A stretch of DNA of 64,000 bases. Origin: Candidatus Zixiibacteriota bacterium (GTDB taxonomy: Bacteria > Zixibacteria > MSB-5A5 > GN15 > JAAZOE01). The number at the start of each line of letters is the position of its first letter. Positions within the stretch are counted from its first letter, which is position 1. The stretch lies in assembly GCA_030668485.1 (NCBI GenBank), contig DAOUTW010000005.1, positions 34,037 to 98,036 of the forward strand, read 5' to 3'. The position numbers and the translations under genes were made by a program. This document shows positions 26,801 to 35,203 of the stretch, in pieces. The notes under the pieces were generated by a model. The model searched no databases and had not been told where the DNA came from. It worked only from the letters and a program-made list of their open reading frames with translations.

Positions 26801-27181
26801 TGTGTGGTCAAAATTCTCACAACTTCACTCTCGGACCCGAATGCCGGCGCTTTGAAAGGTTATGTCGATGAAGCCAACACCTTTATCGATAATCATTCTG
26901 AAATAGCCTGCGATGCCGGTCCGGGACCGTGCGACTGCGATCCCGGCAATGCCAATGGCGACGATGCTGTCAACGTCGGTGATGCCGTATACTTGATTAG
27001 CTACATCTTCAAGGGCGGTCCGCCGCCGGTGCCGTATGAAACCTGCAGCGGTGACGCCAACGGCGATTGCGCCTGCAATGTCGGCGATGCCGTGTATATT
27101 ATCAGCTATGTCTTCAAGGGCGGTCTGCCGCCGGTCGACTGCGAGACGTGGCGACTAAACTGCGGCGAAACAATTTTCTAA
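23819..27181 (+). CDS. Very large secreted protein with C-terminal dockerin repeats
   Basis: 1120 residues. The signal peptide (about 1-26) ends STVCGADQP. Residues about 85-600 are rich in Trp, Asp and Gly with repeated strand-turn patterns suggesting a beta-propeller or sialidase-like fold. Residues about 620-720 look like an Ig-like module (LRVYNNGQMSNNAYN follows). The end (about 1037-1120) is a two-repeat dockerin (GNANGDDAVNVGDAVYLISY and GDANGDCACNVGDAVYIIS) with the Cys framework seen in the small paralogues. AAAGGAG precedes the ATG. Likely an extracellular hydrolase or adhesin; no catalytic motif was recognised. Confidence 0.75.
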   Translation: MLRRYAIVCLLSMLIVSLFLISTVCGADQPAQPLRMSMKAPARQGPVYSFPKLEGNYDPGVSTATGASPTLNLRGTRSRSNPDTLGTTTYDQQHNCSVARQVEHRAMYSVPPNNLYGDYIHFDWMAQDNFILGDNRGIGYQAYEISNCSHVFDQGGLRVEGAYAGYVGIDADPGGWAIITAHQNDGDVYAAKAYWDFTIAGPAYGVFTSELPGSDVFGWWTNDGTGPLNENSWPRIEWDIDGTGDQVLHMVASEYSGGAADPQTISYYRRVGPYGTGNGVWSPQRVIDTVVNINVTVASSPVTDRVAVVWNAPTDYKRDQFNEFEFQWENDVWFAISTQNGLDWASETVSSANGDPSIGHTVDQGIGVPALTGVGGNLTVYDAANRYKAYSDMSSLITTGDVLNIVWGCLRWDDSTSTYRRQSAIFHWKESDDIPGPGRAIVYAEWDTGGTCFAYAWGADVAKMTISECDGKLYCLYTQFGTADNPCGDVDSENSITNGYLYMSVYDPTFDAWDRPQRVTDIPETPNGCTPGDAGNCNSEYWASMSRFGRIDTCMFASQPVLDILYINDKAPGDAIDENSGFWTTNPVIWWTYPCRAAVAEPGYRDDAGAGYGVSYENNVLYVRPGSDTTFTLNVENDGLLVNEISLETSTGDGTVSIAPDITGTILPVQTIVPIQITIAATIAATDPSTVTGTITVTHEAEGSPREIPLEILVSSTYEPLQSVDLATVCKNLRVYNNGQMSNNAYNASLDFNDIHDPDDCGNIYLYDASPIICRDVGGETRCYFAAYDNSFGSDHALRQITPMYVDSLTNADYTYSSAEFITGDTAIGLIVEYYAPKAEADCNFIIEKLRFWNRDHSGEGVILTGVAAGEVLDWDIPSHEDGSNNESGVDEERLLIYQNCYEHDPCDTTYYCRRYGGIAAYKDTPFKNYMTIENDVYVYDTGPFGNDAPLPADTIYGLMTGNTGFSTAAIDSCEDLTTLVTFDVYDLQPNDTQCVVKILTTSLSDPNAGALKGYVDEANTFIDNHSEIACDAGPGPCDCDPGNANGDDAVNVGDAVYLISYIFKGGPPPVPYETCSGDANGDCACNVGDAVYIISYVFKGGLPPVDCETWRLNCGETIF

Positions 27182-27202
27182 CGTCAGAGAAACACCTTCT
27201 AC

Positions 27203-27242
27203 AAAAAACCCTGCCTGTCGTTTCGGACAGGCAGGGTTTTTT
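27203..27242. terminator. Bidirectional terminator between convergent genes
   Basis: AAACCCTGCCTGTC and GACAGGCAGGGTTT arms around a six-base loop, with A run before and T run after. It serves the giant dockerin gene and the convergent porin gene. Confidence 0.85.
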
Positions 27243-27272
27243 AATGATACGCTTAGTTTCTGAAGCGTCGAT

Positions 27273-28454
27273 TTAGAAGTTCATCGAAATTGATGTCTGA
27301 GCTCTTACATTTTCCATTCTTTCATTGCCGGAATATCGTGTTTCCCAATGAGACACTTCGAAACCCATGGTCACTTCGGGTATGAAGGCATAGCTGACAT
27401 TGGCAAAGATGCAACGGTTCTGCGTCCGTCCGCCAGGGAAATCGCCTTCATCGGGATCGTCGATGCCGACACCGGCGTTCATTCGGAACTGTTCCTCCGG
27501 CTGAACCCAGGCTGAAACCCAGCCGCCGCTAGTCTTGATTCCGTCGATCCGGCTGTCATTAAGAATACTTCCCAGGTAGCTGTTAAGATTGGAACCGACA
27601 AAAAACTCACCCGAGGCGCCATAACCGGCAGCCATCGTCAGTGACATATGAGTGACCACTGCCCAGTTTTCATAATTTTCGGAATTGCCCAGATTGGTCT
27701 CGGCTTTTAATTTTCCATAGAGACCGGAAATACCAAGGCGAAGAATATTGCCCGATTCCATGCGTTGGTTAATATCGACGAGGGCCTGCAGTGAGGGAAT
27801 ACCGGCGTCGGTACCGTCATCGGAAACGTCGCGACTTTCGCCGGCCGCAAGGCTAAACGTCGGCGTCAAGTCGGAACCGATGGTGCGGAAGAAACCGGCA
27901 GCCATGGTCACATTGGTATTTTCATTGGGGATGAAATTGTACGCCATAGCGACCTGCGGACGACGATAACCGATATTGCCGCATCCCCACAAAGCGGCAT
28001 AATTCAAAGTGGCCGGATTGAGAGGTGAAACCAGGTCGTTGGTCTGACCGGCGATCAATTTGAGGTTGTCACGCTCGATAGTGAAGAAAGCATGACGGAG
28101 TTGTAACATCGGATTGTTCTCCTGTATCTCAGGGCCGAAAGACCCGGCATACAGATCAAACTCCAGCTTACCGTTGATGATGAAATTATTCCGGTTGGTG
28201 TTGTTGGCGATGATTCCCAAGCGGGTGGCGTTGGCGGTCATATTGAATTGCCTGTCGCTTTCATCAACCGCCTGGGGCTCGACCCACATGGAAAAATTAC
28301 CGTTACTGGTCAGGTTCTGGTCAAAAGAGCCGTCGAGCTGGAGGGCGCCATACCAGTTTAAATTGAAGGCCGGTTTGTCTTCAGCACCGGCAACCGCGCC
28401 AAGGCAAAAGATTGCTCCTATAAGCATAACCTGCGCCAAACGTAAATACCTCAT
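27273..28454 (-). CDS. Outer-membrane porin-like protein
   Basis: 393 residues from the ATG at 28454, preceded by AAGGAG; the 31 residues encoded upstream in frame do not look like protein. The signal peptide is about residues 1-24 (QVMLIGAIFCLGAVAGA-ED). The mature chain alternates amphipathic strands and polar loops (NLNWYGALQLDGSFDQ, NNFIINGKLEFDLYAG, LRHAFFTIERDNLKLIAGQT) and ends in a strand with C-terminal Phe (QTSISMNF), as needed for BAM insertion. It resembles porins with a sixteen-strand-type fold. Substrate unknown. Confidence 0.8.
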   Translation of the reverse strand: MRYLRLAQVMLIGAIFCLGAVAGAEDKPAFNLNWYGALQLDGSFDQNLTSNGNFSMWVEPQAVDESDRQFNMTANATRLGIIANNTNRNNFIINGKLEFDLYAGSFGPEIQENNPMLQLRHAFFTIERDNLKLIAGQTNDLVSPLNPATLNYAALWGCGNIGYRRPQVAMAYNFIPNENTNVTMAAGFFRTIGSDLTPTFSLAAGESRDVSDDGTDAGIPSLQALVDINQRMESGNILRLGISGLYGKLKAETNLGNSENYENWAVVTHMSLTMAAGYGASGEFFVGSNLNSYLGSILNDSRIDGIKTSGGWVSAWVQPEEQFRMNAGVGIDDPDEGDFPGGRTQNRCIFANVSYAFIPEVTMGFEVSHWETRYSGNERMENVRAQTSISMNF

Positions 28455-28749
28455 ATTTCTGCTCCTTCCTTTGTGTGTGCGCGTGCGAATCGCCCGGATC
28501 AGGATGACACGCCGCGGAACGAGTCCTACCTTTATATCTAAATTCATTTCTCAAGCTGTCACATGGCGAGAATACCATTGCCCGCCATTCTCATTCTTTT
28601 TATCGGACAATCAAGGCTGCGCTTGAGGGAAAATTGTAAAAAATTTGCACAGTATCAAGCGAAAATAAGCAAGCGAAATCTGATTGTTACCGGTTTGAGG
28701 CTGCCGTATATTTCATATAGCATTTCCCTGAAGCTCCGACGAGGAAGAG

Positions 28750-29001
28750 ATGTCTGAATTCAATTTCAACCGTTTTCGGGTCGAGACACCGCGATATTAT
28801 TATCCATACGGCGATGATCCGCATATCATATCGGGCGAGTCGGGTGCAGCCGGATTGGGGGCGCTGATAGCCCTGATGAAAGATAAAAATCTGTGCGAAG
28901 CCAAAGAGAAGCTCGGTCTGGGTCCGGAATCACGTATATTACTATTCAGCACCGAAGGCGCCACCGATCCGGAGAACTTTTCCAAAGTAATAGCCGATTG
29001 A
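28750..29001 (+). pseudogene. C-terminal fragment of diaminopropionate ammonia-lyase
   Basis: 83 codons. From about residue 18 on, it matches the end of DpaL/YgeX (PLP-dependent fold type II): PYGDDPHIISGESGAAGLGA followed by RILLFSTEGATDPENFSKVI corresponds to the known C-terminal segment ending in STEGDTD. The catalytic Lys and PLP-binding domains, about 320 residues, are missing. The first 17 codons are not homologous, and an in-frame stop sits seven codons upstream. A GAGGAAG site precedes the ATG, so a short product is possible, but it cannot be a functional lyase. Confidence 0.7.
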
Positions 29002-29423
29002 TCAATCATAATCCAATGGCGGGTGTATGTATTTTACATACACCACAGCATTTTTTAAGTCCCGGAGGATGTTGCTGGGCATGGGCTTGAACGGAATTTG
29101 GCTTTATTTGCTCACTTTTTAAGTTTTTCCGGCATACGTCTCATGGTTTAATAAATTTCCCTGCAGGTTGTTATTTCCCTTGAAGTTGCCGGGAATTGGG
29201 TTTGTTTTGCCGTATTAAACATGTCGGTTATAAATCCTCTATTGTTTTTGCTCGTTTTTTTGGACAGTGTGCTTTGTCTTTTGCATGCGGGCATGAGTGT
29301 ACTCCTTTCGATTACCTTCTCTATTAATGGTCCGATTGGCAGGATTTACAGCGATTCTATGTTGTTTTTGCAGGCAGGCAAAGCCTGTTTTTGCTGTCGC
29401 GTAGATGACCTGAATTAATTATG

Positions 29424-29463
29424 AGTACCCCGCCCAGAGTTCGCGTATGCGACGGCGGGTGGG
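29424..29463. repeat. Hairpin repeat R1
   Basis: AGTACCCCGCCCAGAG, then a small core hairpin TCGC-GTA-TGCGA, then CGGCGGGTGGG followed by six T. The outer arms pair (CCCGCC with GGCGGG). Shares both arms with R2, which is inverted relative to it. Confidence 0.7.
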
Positions 29464-29578
29464 TTTTTTGGGATCAACTCGCGGCGTTGATATGTGATTG
29501 AAATGTTTGGCCCTATTTAGAATAGCATCATCTTGAAGCTAAAGTATTCGTCGCCCCGTGCGATCGCGGGACTAGAAT

Positions 29579-29619
29579 CCCACCCGCCGACCATAAGAAT
29601 GGTCTCTGGGCGGGGTACT
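29579..29619. repeat. Hairpin repeat R2 (inverted copy of R1)
   Basis: On the minus strand it reads AGTACCCCGCCCAGAG, a core ACCAT-TCTT-ATGGT, then CGGCGGGTGGG. The arms are identical to R1 but the core stem is a different sequence that still pairs. Confidence 0.75.
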
Positions 29620-29703
29620 CTGTGATTTTTGTTGGTGGGATGGTTTTATGTCACAATCAGATGAATGTGGATGATGGAGAAATAGCAGGCCCAAAAGCAT
29701 AAA

Positions 29704-29740
29704 CCCACCTTGCGCCCCAAAGCGGGCTTAGGTGGGGCAC
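29704..29740. repeat. Hairpin repeat R3
   Basis: CCCACC at the left, GGTGGGGCAC at the right, with a core GCGCCCC/GCGGGC-type stem between. It shares the outer arms and the GGGGCAC end with R4. Confidence 0.65.
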
Positions 29741-29891
29741 AGAGTCAAATTTAAGAATTTTCCTCTCTTTGGCTTTCGATGGGATTTTAATTTTGGTTGC
29801 GCGCACGGGAATGTCCTCTTCTCTCATCCTGTTCACCTAACAAGAGGGGCGCGGAATTTACGGCGATTTGATAGATATTTTGCAGGATTAT

Positions 29892-29930
29892 CCCACCCGA
29901 AACGCTCAGAAGCGTTTCAGGTGGGGCACC
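29892..29930. repeat. Hairpin repeat R4
   Basis: CCCACCCGAAACGCT, loop, then AGCGTTTCAGGTGGGGCACC: a long, nearly perfect stem. It starts nine bases before the end of the LVIVD gene (minus strand, stop at 29939) and may also act as its terminator. Confidence 0.75.
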
Positions 29931-29938
29931 AAGCTATA

Positions 29939-32206
29939 TTATTTCAGTAGCAACATCTGCTTTGATTTAACGAAATCACCGATTTGGAGGCGGTAAAGAT
30001 AGATACCCGTCGGTGCCTGTGAGCCGAATTGATCTATTCCATCCCAGGTGATCTGAAACTCGCCAGCTGGCTTGGTTTCATCAACAAGCTCTATTATTTT
30101 CTGCCCAAGAATATTGAATATCGCTATGGTGATGTGGGACTGCCTGGGTACATTATACTCGATGGTTGTTACCGGGTTGAACGGATTTGGATAATTCTGA
30201 TTAAGGTCATATTGATTAGCCAGAGAAATTCCGTCCCAATCATCATCCACATCAGCTAGTATTTCATGATATTTAAAAATACTCACTGAATTACCTGACA
30301 CATAAATCAAACTGTCAACGACAAAAAAATCGGTAATATATGTGGGTGTTTTAAATGACACAACCTCCTGAAAAATATTATTAAGCGTATCATGTACCAT
30401 CATTGTTATTAGGCCGCTAAACGATGCAAGAAATACATATGAATCCTGGGCGTATATTTCTTCTCCACCAGCGAGTGTATCTACTGGGCCAAGAGGGTCG
30501 GAAGTATCGAAAATGTATGTCTTATAGGATGTCACAAAGTATATGTGATTATCATCAACCAAAATATCTGTAGGCTGGCCTAATAATGGTATGTTATATG
30601 TCTGTATCGGATTGGACAAATCAGAGATATCAAAAATATACAATCCATTATCAAAATCTGCCACATACGCCAAAGAATCTATGACATTGATATTACAAGC
30701 ATATGAAGGTGTGTGAATTGAACCGATGGAATCAGGGTTGTTGGGGTCTGCGATATTCACTATGATAATATCTGCCGGATCGGATCCGTGCCGATGAGCT
30801 ATGAACGCCAATGAATCACTTATGAATATATTGATAGCATCGTAATCTGTCGCCAGAAAACTTAACATATCGGGATTATTAGGATCACTAACATCTATTA
30901 CTGATAAACCACCATAACCAACAGCATAAGCAATATCATTCTCTACAATTACTTCACGAAACCATCCCGCATTGGGTGGCAAGTTCCCAAGTAATTGTGG
31001 GTAATAAATGTCAGAGACATCTATGATTTGAAATCCCCCGGTAAAACTGGGAAGGTAAGCCAGAGTATCATTGGCAAATATCCCATAAGAGAATCCGTGG
31101 ACGTCAGGGTAGTGTGAAAGAATTATGGGAGATGATACATCTGAAAAATCCACAATTTGCATATCTGAGCTAGTACCGGACAAGTAACACATACCATTGC
31201 CGGCAGTAATGTGTTCTGAGTAATTATATGACAAATGACTTATTTCAGTAATATTTGACGGGTCTGATATATTCATAAACTTTGTATGGTCGGATGCTAT
31301 GATTGCTATAGTATCATTGGTATAAATATCTCGGGTGTAATTCCCGATATACATGCTATCAATAAAGGCCGGACTTGTGGGATTGGTAATATCATAGACA
31401 ACAATACCATGCGCGCTATAATCTACCACATAAGCGAAATTGTCTGATACTGAAATTGCGTACCCCCATGACAAATTTTCATTTGTGAAACCAATTGAAT
31501 CAGGATTTGAAGGATCGGCCACGTTCAGAATTAATAATCCATATTGTTTAGCGGCAAAGACAAGAGTATCCCGGACATAAATATCATATGCCGGTGATGG
31601 ATATGTTCCAATTCTTGAAAGGTTTAAGGGATCGCTTATGTTAATAAGTTCAATTGAAGCGGTCCCGGAGCCGGACTGATGACTATAAAGAATGCTGTCG
31701 ACTATCAAAAGCCCGGAGGAATAACTTAATGTCAATATGTTATTATTTACTATGGGTGTAGATGGATTAGTGACATCAACGACCGTGACACCACTACTCC
31801 CACATGCCAAAAACACATAATCACCAGACTTTTCGACAGCACTACAACCACTTGGCATATACAAGCTACTCACACTATCTGGGTTGGAAGGATCCGAAAT
31901 ATCAAGAATTACCAGCCCACTTTGAAAGGCGCAATAGGCATAGTTGCCATCGACGACCACGTCATAATCGCCAGACCATAGACAACTACTGATATACTCT
32001 ATCGTGATTTCAGATGCTTCGCCTGGCATTCTTGAGAAATCTGTTTCAACAAAGGACCCGTCTTCCAAAAAGTCATTAGGATAACCTACTCTCACCTGCG
32101 AGGAATATCCCTGGGCCAGGCATGTTGTTGTTAAAGAGCTGGATAGAAAAAAGGCTGTGATGCATACAAAGAGAACCACAGTTGGTCTGCTTGAACGAAT
32201 TACCAT
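29939..32206 (-). CDS. Secreted LVIVD-repeat protein with YPNPFNP/FlgD-Ig sorting tail
   Basis: 755 residues; GGGAGG precedes the ATG. The signal peptide is about residues 1-31 (VVLFVCITAFFLSSSLTTTCLA). The body is about twelve LVIVD-type repeats of roughly 45 residues, each with a strand such as GLVILDISDPSNPDSV and a following AYVA/AFIA strand, predicted to form a beta-propeller. The C-terminus is NQNYPNPFNPVTTIEYNVP, then ILGQKIIELVD and GIYLYRLQIGDFVKSKQML, the FlgD-Ig/type IX-like sorting module common in FCB bacteria. The gene is distinctly AT-rich. Probably surface-attached or released; ligand unknown. Confidence 0.85.
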   Translation of the reverse strand: MVIRSSRPTVVLFVCITAFFLSSSLTTTCLAQGYSSQVRVGYPNDFLEDGSFVETDFSRMPGEASEITIEYISSCLWSGDYDVVVDGNYAYCAFQSGLVILDISDPSNPDSVSSLYMPSGCSAVEKSGDYVFLACGSSGVTVVDVTNPSTPIVNNNILTLSYSSGLLIVDSILYSHQSGSGTASIELINISDPLNLSRIGTYPSPAYDIYVRDTLVFAAKQYGLLILNVADPSNPDSIGFTNENLSWGYAISVSDNFAYVVDYSAHGIVVYDITNPTSPAFIDSMYIGNYTRDIYTNDTIAIIASDHTKFMNISDPSNITEISHLSYNYSEHITAGNGMCYLSGTSSDMQIVDFSDVSSPIILSHYPDVHGFSYGIFANDTLAYLPSFTGGFQIIDVSDIYYPQLLGNLPPNAGWFREVIVENDIAYAVGYGGLSVIDVSDPNNPDMLSFLATDYDAINIFISDSLAFIAHRHGSDPADIIIVNIADPNNPDSIGSIHTPSYACNINVIDSLAYVADFDNGLYIFDISDLSNPIQTYNIPLLGQPTDILVDDNHIYFVTSYKTYIFDTSDPLGPVDTLAGGEEIYAQDSYVFLASFSGLITMMVHDTLNNIFQEVVSFKTPTYITDFFVVDSLIYVSGNSVSIFKYHEILADVDDDWDGISLANQYDLNQNYPNPFNPVTTIEYNVPRQSHITIAIFNILGQKIIELVDETKPAGEFQITWDGIDQFGSQAPTGIYLYRLQIGDFVKSKQMLLLK

Positions 32207-32499
32207 AAAACCTCCCGAAATTTATTGGTTTACAACTACTTATATTTATTCACTCTGGATTTGGCGTCATAAAAGTATGCAAATAAAATTGCCCTGCACT
32301 ATCTTATATATATACCACAAGTATTCCTCGTTAGTCAAGCGGATTTTCGGATATCGAGCTGGTACAAACCCATGACATAGGTATCAGTTCTATTTAGGCA
32401 CAATTTTTGTGGCCGGTGCACGTCCCCGTGCATCGACATATTTGTTCGGAAGCCCGTCGCCTGTAAGTGTATTCCCGCCGGGAAAATGGGATTGGCTGG

Positions 32500-35193
32500 T
32501 TACCCCTTCTTCCGTTCGGTCAGGGTGATGATGGCTGTCAGGATTATGAATGTTGCCAGGAAGCAGGAGCCGACGCCGAGGAATAACAGAGTCCCCATAC
32601 TGCCAAGGCCGCGATAGGTGGCGAAGATAAACGATCCAAAAGCGATCATGGTTGTAAGCGAAGTGATCAAAACCGCCCGCCCAGTGCTTCGCATGACAAG
32701 CGCAATACTGCCCGGACCTTCACGGCGATAACGATGCAGCACATGAACGCCGTCATCGATGCCGATTCCGACAATCAAGGGCACCGCCATAACATTCATG
32801 AAGGTCAATTGCTGACCGAACAGCTTCAGCAGTCCCAGCATCAGGATCGATCCGATAACCAGCGGTATCATCGCGATCAGGGCAAAACGGAAAGACCTGA
32901 AATCGATCATCAGCAAAACAAATACAACTGCCAGCGCCAGCAGAGTTGCTCGCATACCCTCGGAACCGATGATGGCCATCATCCTCAAAAACAACGGCGG
33001 CGTGCCGGTTATGCGGTCGCTGACCCGCATCATTTGATCTGTCAACCGCGTCAAATATTCAAAATCCCAGACCTGCTCATCGGGATAAATTGTCACCAGA
33101 AAATTTTCCCGGTCGGCATCGATAAACTTTTCGACAATTGAGGGCGGTATCGATTCCAGGGTCAGAGAATCGGTTCCGGCCATGCGCAAAGCTTTCGCTT
33201 TTAATGATGGTATGAAACCGATCTGGAAATGATTCAGGCGCTCCGCGCTATGTTCCGGATCGGATTCGATGGCGGCGATGATATCATCGACCAGATTGGG
33301 AGATAGAGTGTCTTCGGCTTTACCGATAATCGTGGTCGCCTTATGGTCGACCCGGTCCTGTCCTCCGAGGAACGCCATATCGGCCAGTTCGATGATATTC
33401 ATCCCCAAACGGTCGATCTGTTCGGTCAACGAAGATAAATCATCCGATGATAAAGGCCGTTCAGCGGGAGCGTCGACAAGATTTTGTCGAATCTGCTCAA
33501 GATACCCCCGTCTCGCCTGCTGTTCTTGCGTCGACGGGATATATTCGGAAATCGACTCGACCATTCCGACCGATTTGTAATCTTTGGCGCGGGTAGTCAA
33601 TTCGCGTGCCTCATCGACACTCCCGGCGGTTACCAATATAAAATCGGGGCTGATATTGAAAGCGTCGATCATTTCATCCTGCAGGATGATCGACACCAGG
33701 CCCTCCGGCTCCATGTTGAGGTAATTATAATCGAATGTCAATCGTGATGCCAGCCATCCAGCCGCGATGGTGACGACCAGTCCGCCGACAAGAATCAATC
33801 GGGGTCTGCGAGCAATACCCTTGGCTGTTGTGCCCAGAGAAGCAAAGGTGATTCCCCCGGCTATCACGGTCCGCCGTGATCGTTTTTCCATGATGCGGTC
33901 ACGCAAGGCCAGCAACGCAGGCAGGAGGATCATGGCCGAGAGCATGCAGGCGATCAAGCCACCGCCGGCAACAAGTCCAAATTCGGACATCCCGCGCGAA
34001 TCGGAAATCATCAAGGTCAAGAAGGCGCAGGCGGTGGTTAAGGCTCCGGTGATTACTCCCGGGCCCGCTTTGGTCAGGGTAGCACGCATCGCCTCGGCGC
34101 CAGGCATTTTGGCCGACCGCAGTTCGGTGTAGAGCGAGATGATATGAATAGAGAAATCAATCCCCAGCCCAGCCAGAACCACGGCAAACATCGAGGTCAT
34201 CAGATTGAGGGTTTGCACCGTCAGGGCGGCGAAAATCGAGGCCCAGATGATACCCATGATCAAAGTGATGCCGGCCAGAAGCGGCGCGGTCCAGATCCGG
34301 AAGGAAACGACGAATAAAACCAGTATCAATATCAGGGCGATGAAGGTTGTGAGAAACATATCGATTGTCATCGCATCCATCTCGTCGCGCACCAATGTGA
34401 ATGTCCCGGTCAGGCCGGCCTCGACATCGGAGTATTCCAACAGCAAATCGCTTACCATTGAATCGATATGATTGGTGCATTCGATGCTGCGGTCGGTTTC
34501 GGTGACCGGGAAATTGGGATGGATGAAAATCAACAGCATATTCTTATCGATGTCGATATAATAGGGATCGCCGATCAGAAAGCGATCTGTTGCTCCTTCA
34601 GCACGGTCAGGCGCCGGGAGCGTGCCCGCGGTAACGTAATCCTTCATTGTCGACAGCCAGTATGCGAGACCATCGAGGTAGCGGATGGCGTTGTCTTCCT
34701 TTTCGCGGGAGGACAGACTTTGGTCGTCTTCGATATATTCTTTTTCGAAATTGTCATTGATAGCGGTCAGGAGAGGAATCAGGTTTAAGTCGCGGTAAAT
34801 ATCGACCTGGTCCTTGAGGTCTTTCGCCTTAACCAGCATAAAACCATGATCGGCCATGAAGTCGGTTTCAAAACGATAATCGACTCTTCGCACCCATTGA
34901 GTCAGTTGTTCCACCTGTGGCGCCAGGCGGTCGGCAAACGATTTTATGCGGTCCTCTTCCCCCTTGACTACCACGACAATATTGGAAGCGGAAGAGAATT
35001 TCTCGATGATATTATTGAACTCGATTGTCATCGGGTCATGTTCCGGCAGCATATCGACCCAGCGAGTGGTCATACCCAGGGGGGGAGTTATCGCCAGAAG
35101 GATGACAGTGACAGCAATGACCACGGCGAGAATTGTACCGGCCCGGCGGTATGAAAGCTCGCCCCATTTATCAAGAAGTTTTTCGCGCATCAT
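32500..35193 (-). CDS. RND/MMPL-superfamily transporter
   Basis: 897 residues with the duplicated layout of this superfamily: one helix, a large periplasmic domain, five helices, then the same again. Helix 4 motifs are GLGIDFSIHIISLYTELR in the first half and GIGIDDGVHVLHRYRRE in the second; the TALVTACAFLTL-like and TSLTTMIAFGSF helices are also typical. This branch (MmpL, hopanoid HpnN-like) often moves lipids or other hydrophobic molecules from the inner membrane. It is the last gene of an operon with LolA-like and outer-membrane genes, 10 nt after the latter, under TetR-type operators. Confidence 0.9.
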   Translation of the reverse strand: MMREKLLDKWGELSYRRAGTILAVVIAVTVILLAITPPLGMTTRWVDMLPEHDPMTIEFNNIIEKFSSASNIVVVVKGEEDRIKSFADRLAPQVEQLTQWVRRVDYRFETDFMADHGFMLVKAKDLKDQVDIYRDLNLIPLLTAINDNFEKEYIEDDQSLSSREKEDNAIRYLDGLAYWLSTMKDYVTAGTLPAPDRAEGATDRFLIGDPYYIDIDKNMLLIFIHPNFPVTETDRSIECTNHIDSMVSDLLLEYSDVEAGLTGTFTLVRDEMDAMTIDMFLTTFIALILILVLFVVSFRIWTAPLLAGITLIMGIIWASIFAALTVQTLNLMTSMFAVVLAGLGIDFSIHIISLYTELRSAKMPGAEAMRATLTKAGPGVITGALTTACAFLTLMISDSRGMSEFGLVAGGGLIACMLSAMILLPALLALRDRIMEKRSRRTVIAGGITFASLGTTAKGIARRPRLILVGGLVVTIAAGWLASRLTFDYNYLNMEPEGLVSIILQDEMIDAFNISPDFILVTAGSVDEARELTTRAKDYKSVGMVESISEYIPSTQEQQARRGYLEQIRQNLVDAPAERPLSSDDLSSLTEQIDRLGMNIIELADMAFLGGQDRVDHKATTIIGKAEDTLSPNLVDDIIAAIESDPEHSAERLNHFQIGFIPSLKAKALRMAGTDSLTLESIPPSIVEKFIDADRENFLVTIYPDEQVWDFEYLTRLTDQMMRVSDRITGTPPLFLRMMAIIGSEGMRATLLALAVVFVLLMIDFRSFRFALIAMIPLVIGSILMLGLLKLFGQQLTFMNVMAVPLIVGIGIDDGVHVLHRYRREGPGSIALVMRSTGRAVLITSLTTMIAFGSFIFATYRGLGSMGTLLFLGVGSCFLATFIILTAIITLTERKKG

Positions 35194-35203
35194 TTATATC
35201 CTG

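Larger units (their letters stand above)
29002..29938. other. Long intergenic region with a hairpin-repeat cluster
   Basis: 937 bp with no supported gene. The first 400 bp show nothing except a short hairpin near 29370 (AGGC-AAA-GCCT). From 29424 to 29930 there are four GC-rich hairpins with similar outer arms, listed separately. The only moderate frame (plus, 29221-29418) has no family features. Confidence 0.6.

Noticed and set aside
29221..29418. 65-codon hydrophobic frame in the repeat-rich gap
   Set aside because: No ribosome site, no conserved pattern, and it sits in low-complexity T-rich DNA.
29424..29930. Hairpin cluster as a CRISPR array
   Set aside because: Spacing is irregular, copies are in both orientations and cores are self-complementary; no cas genes are nearby.
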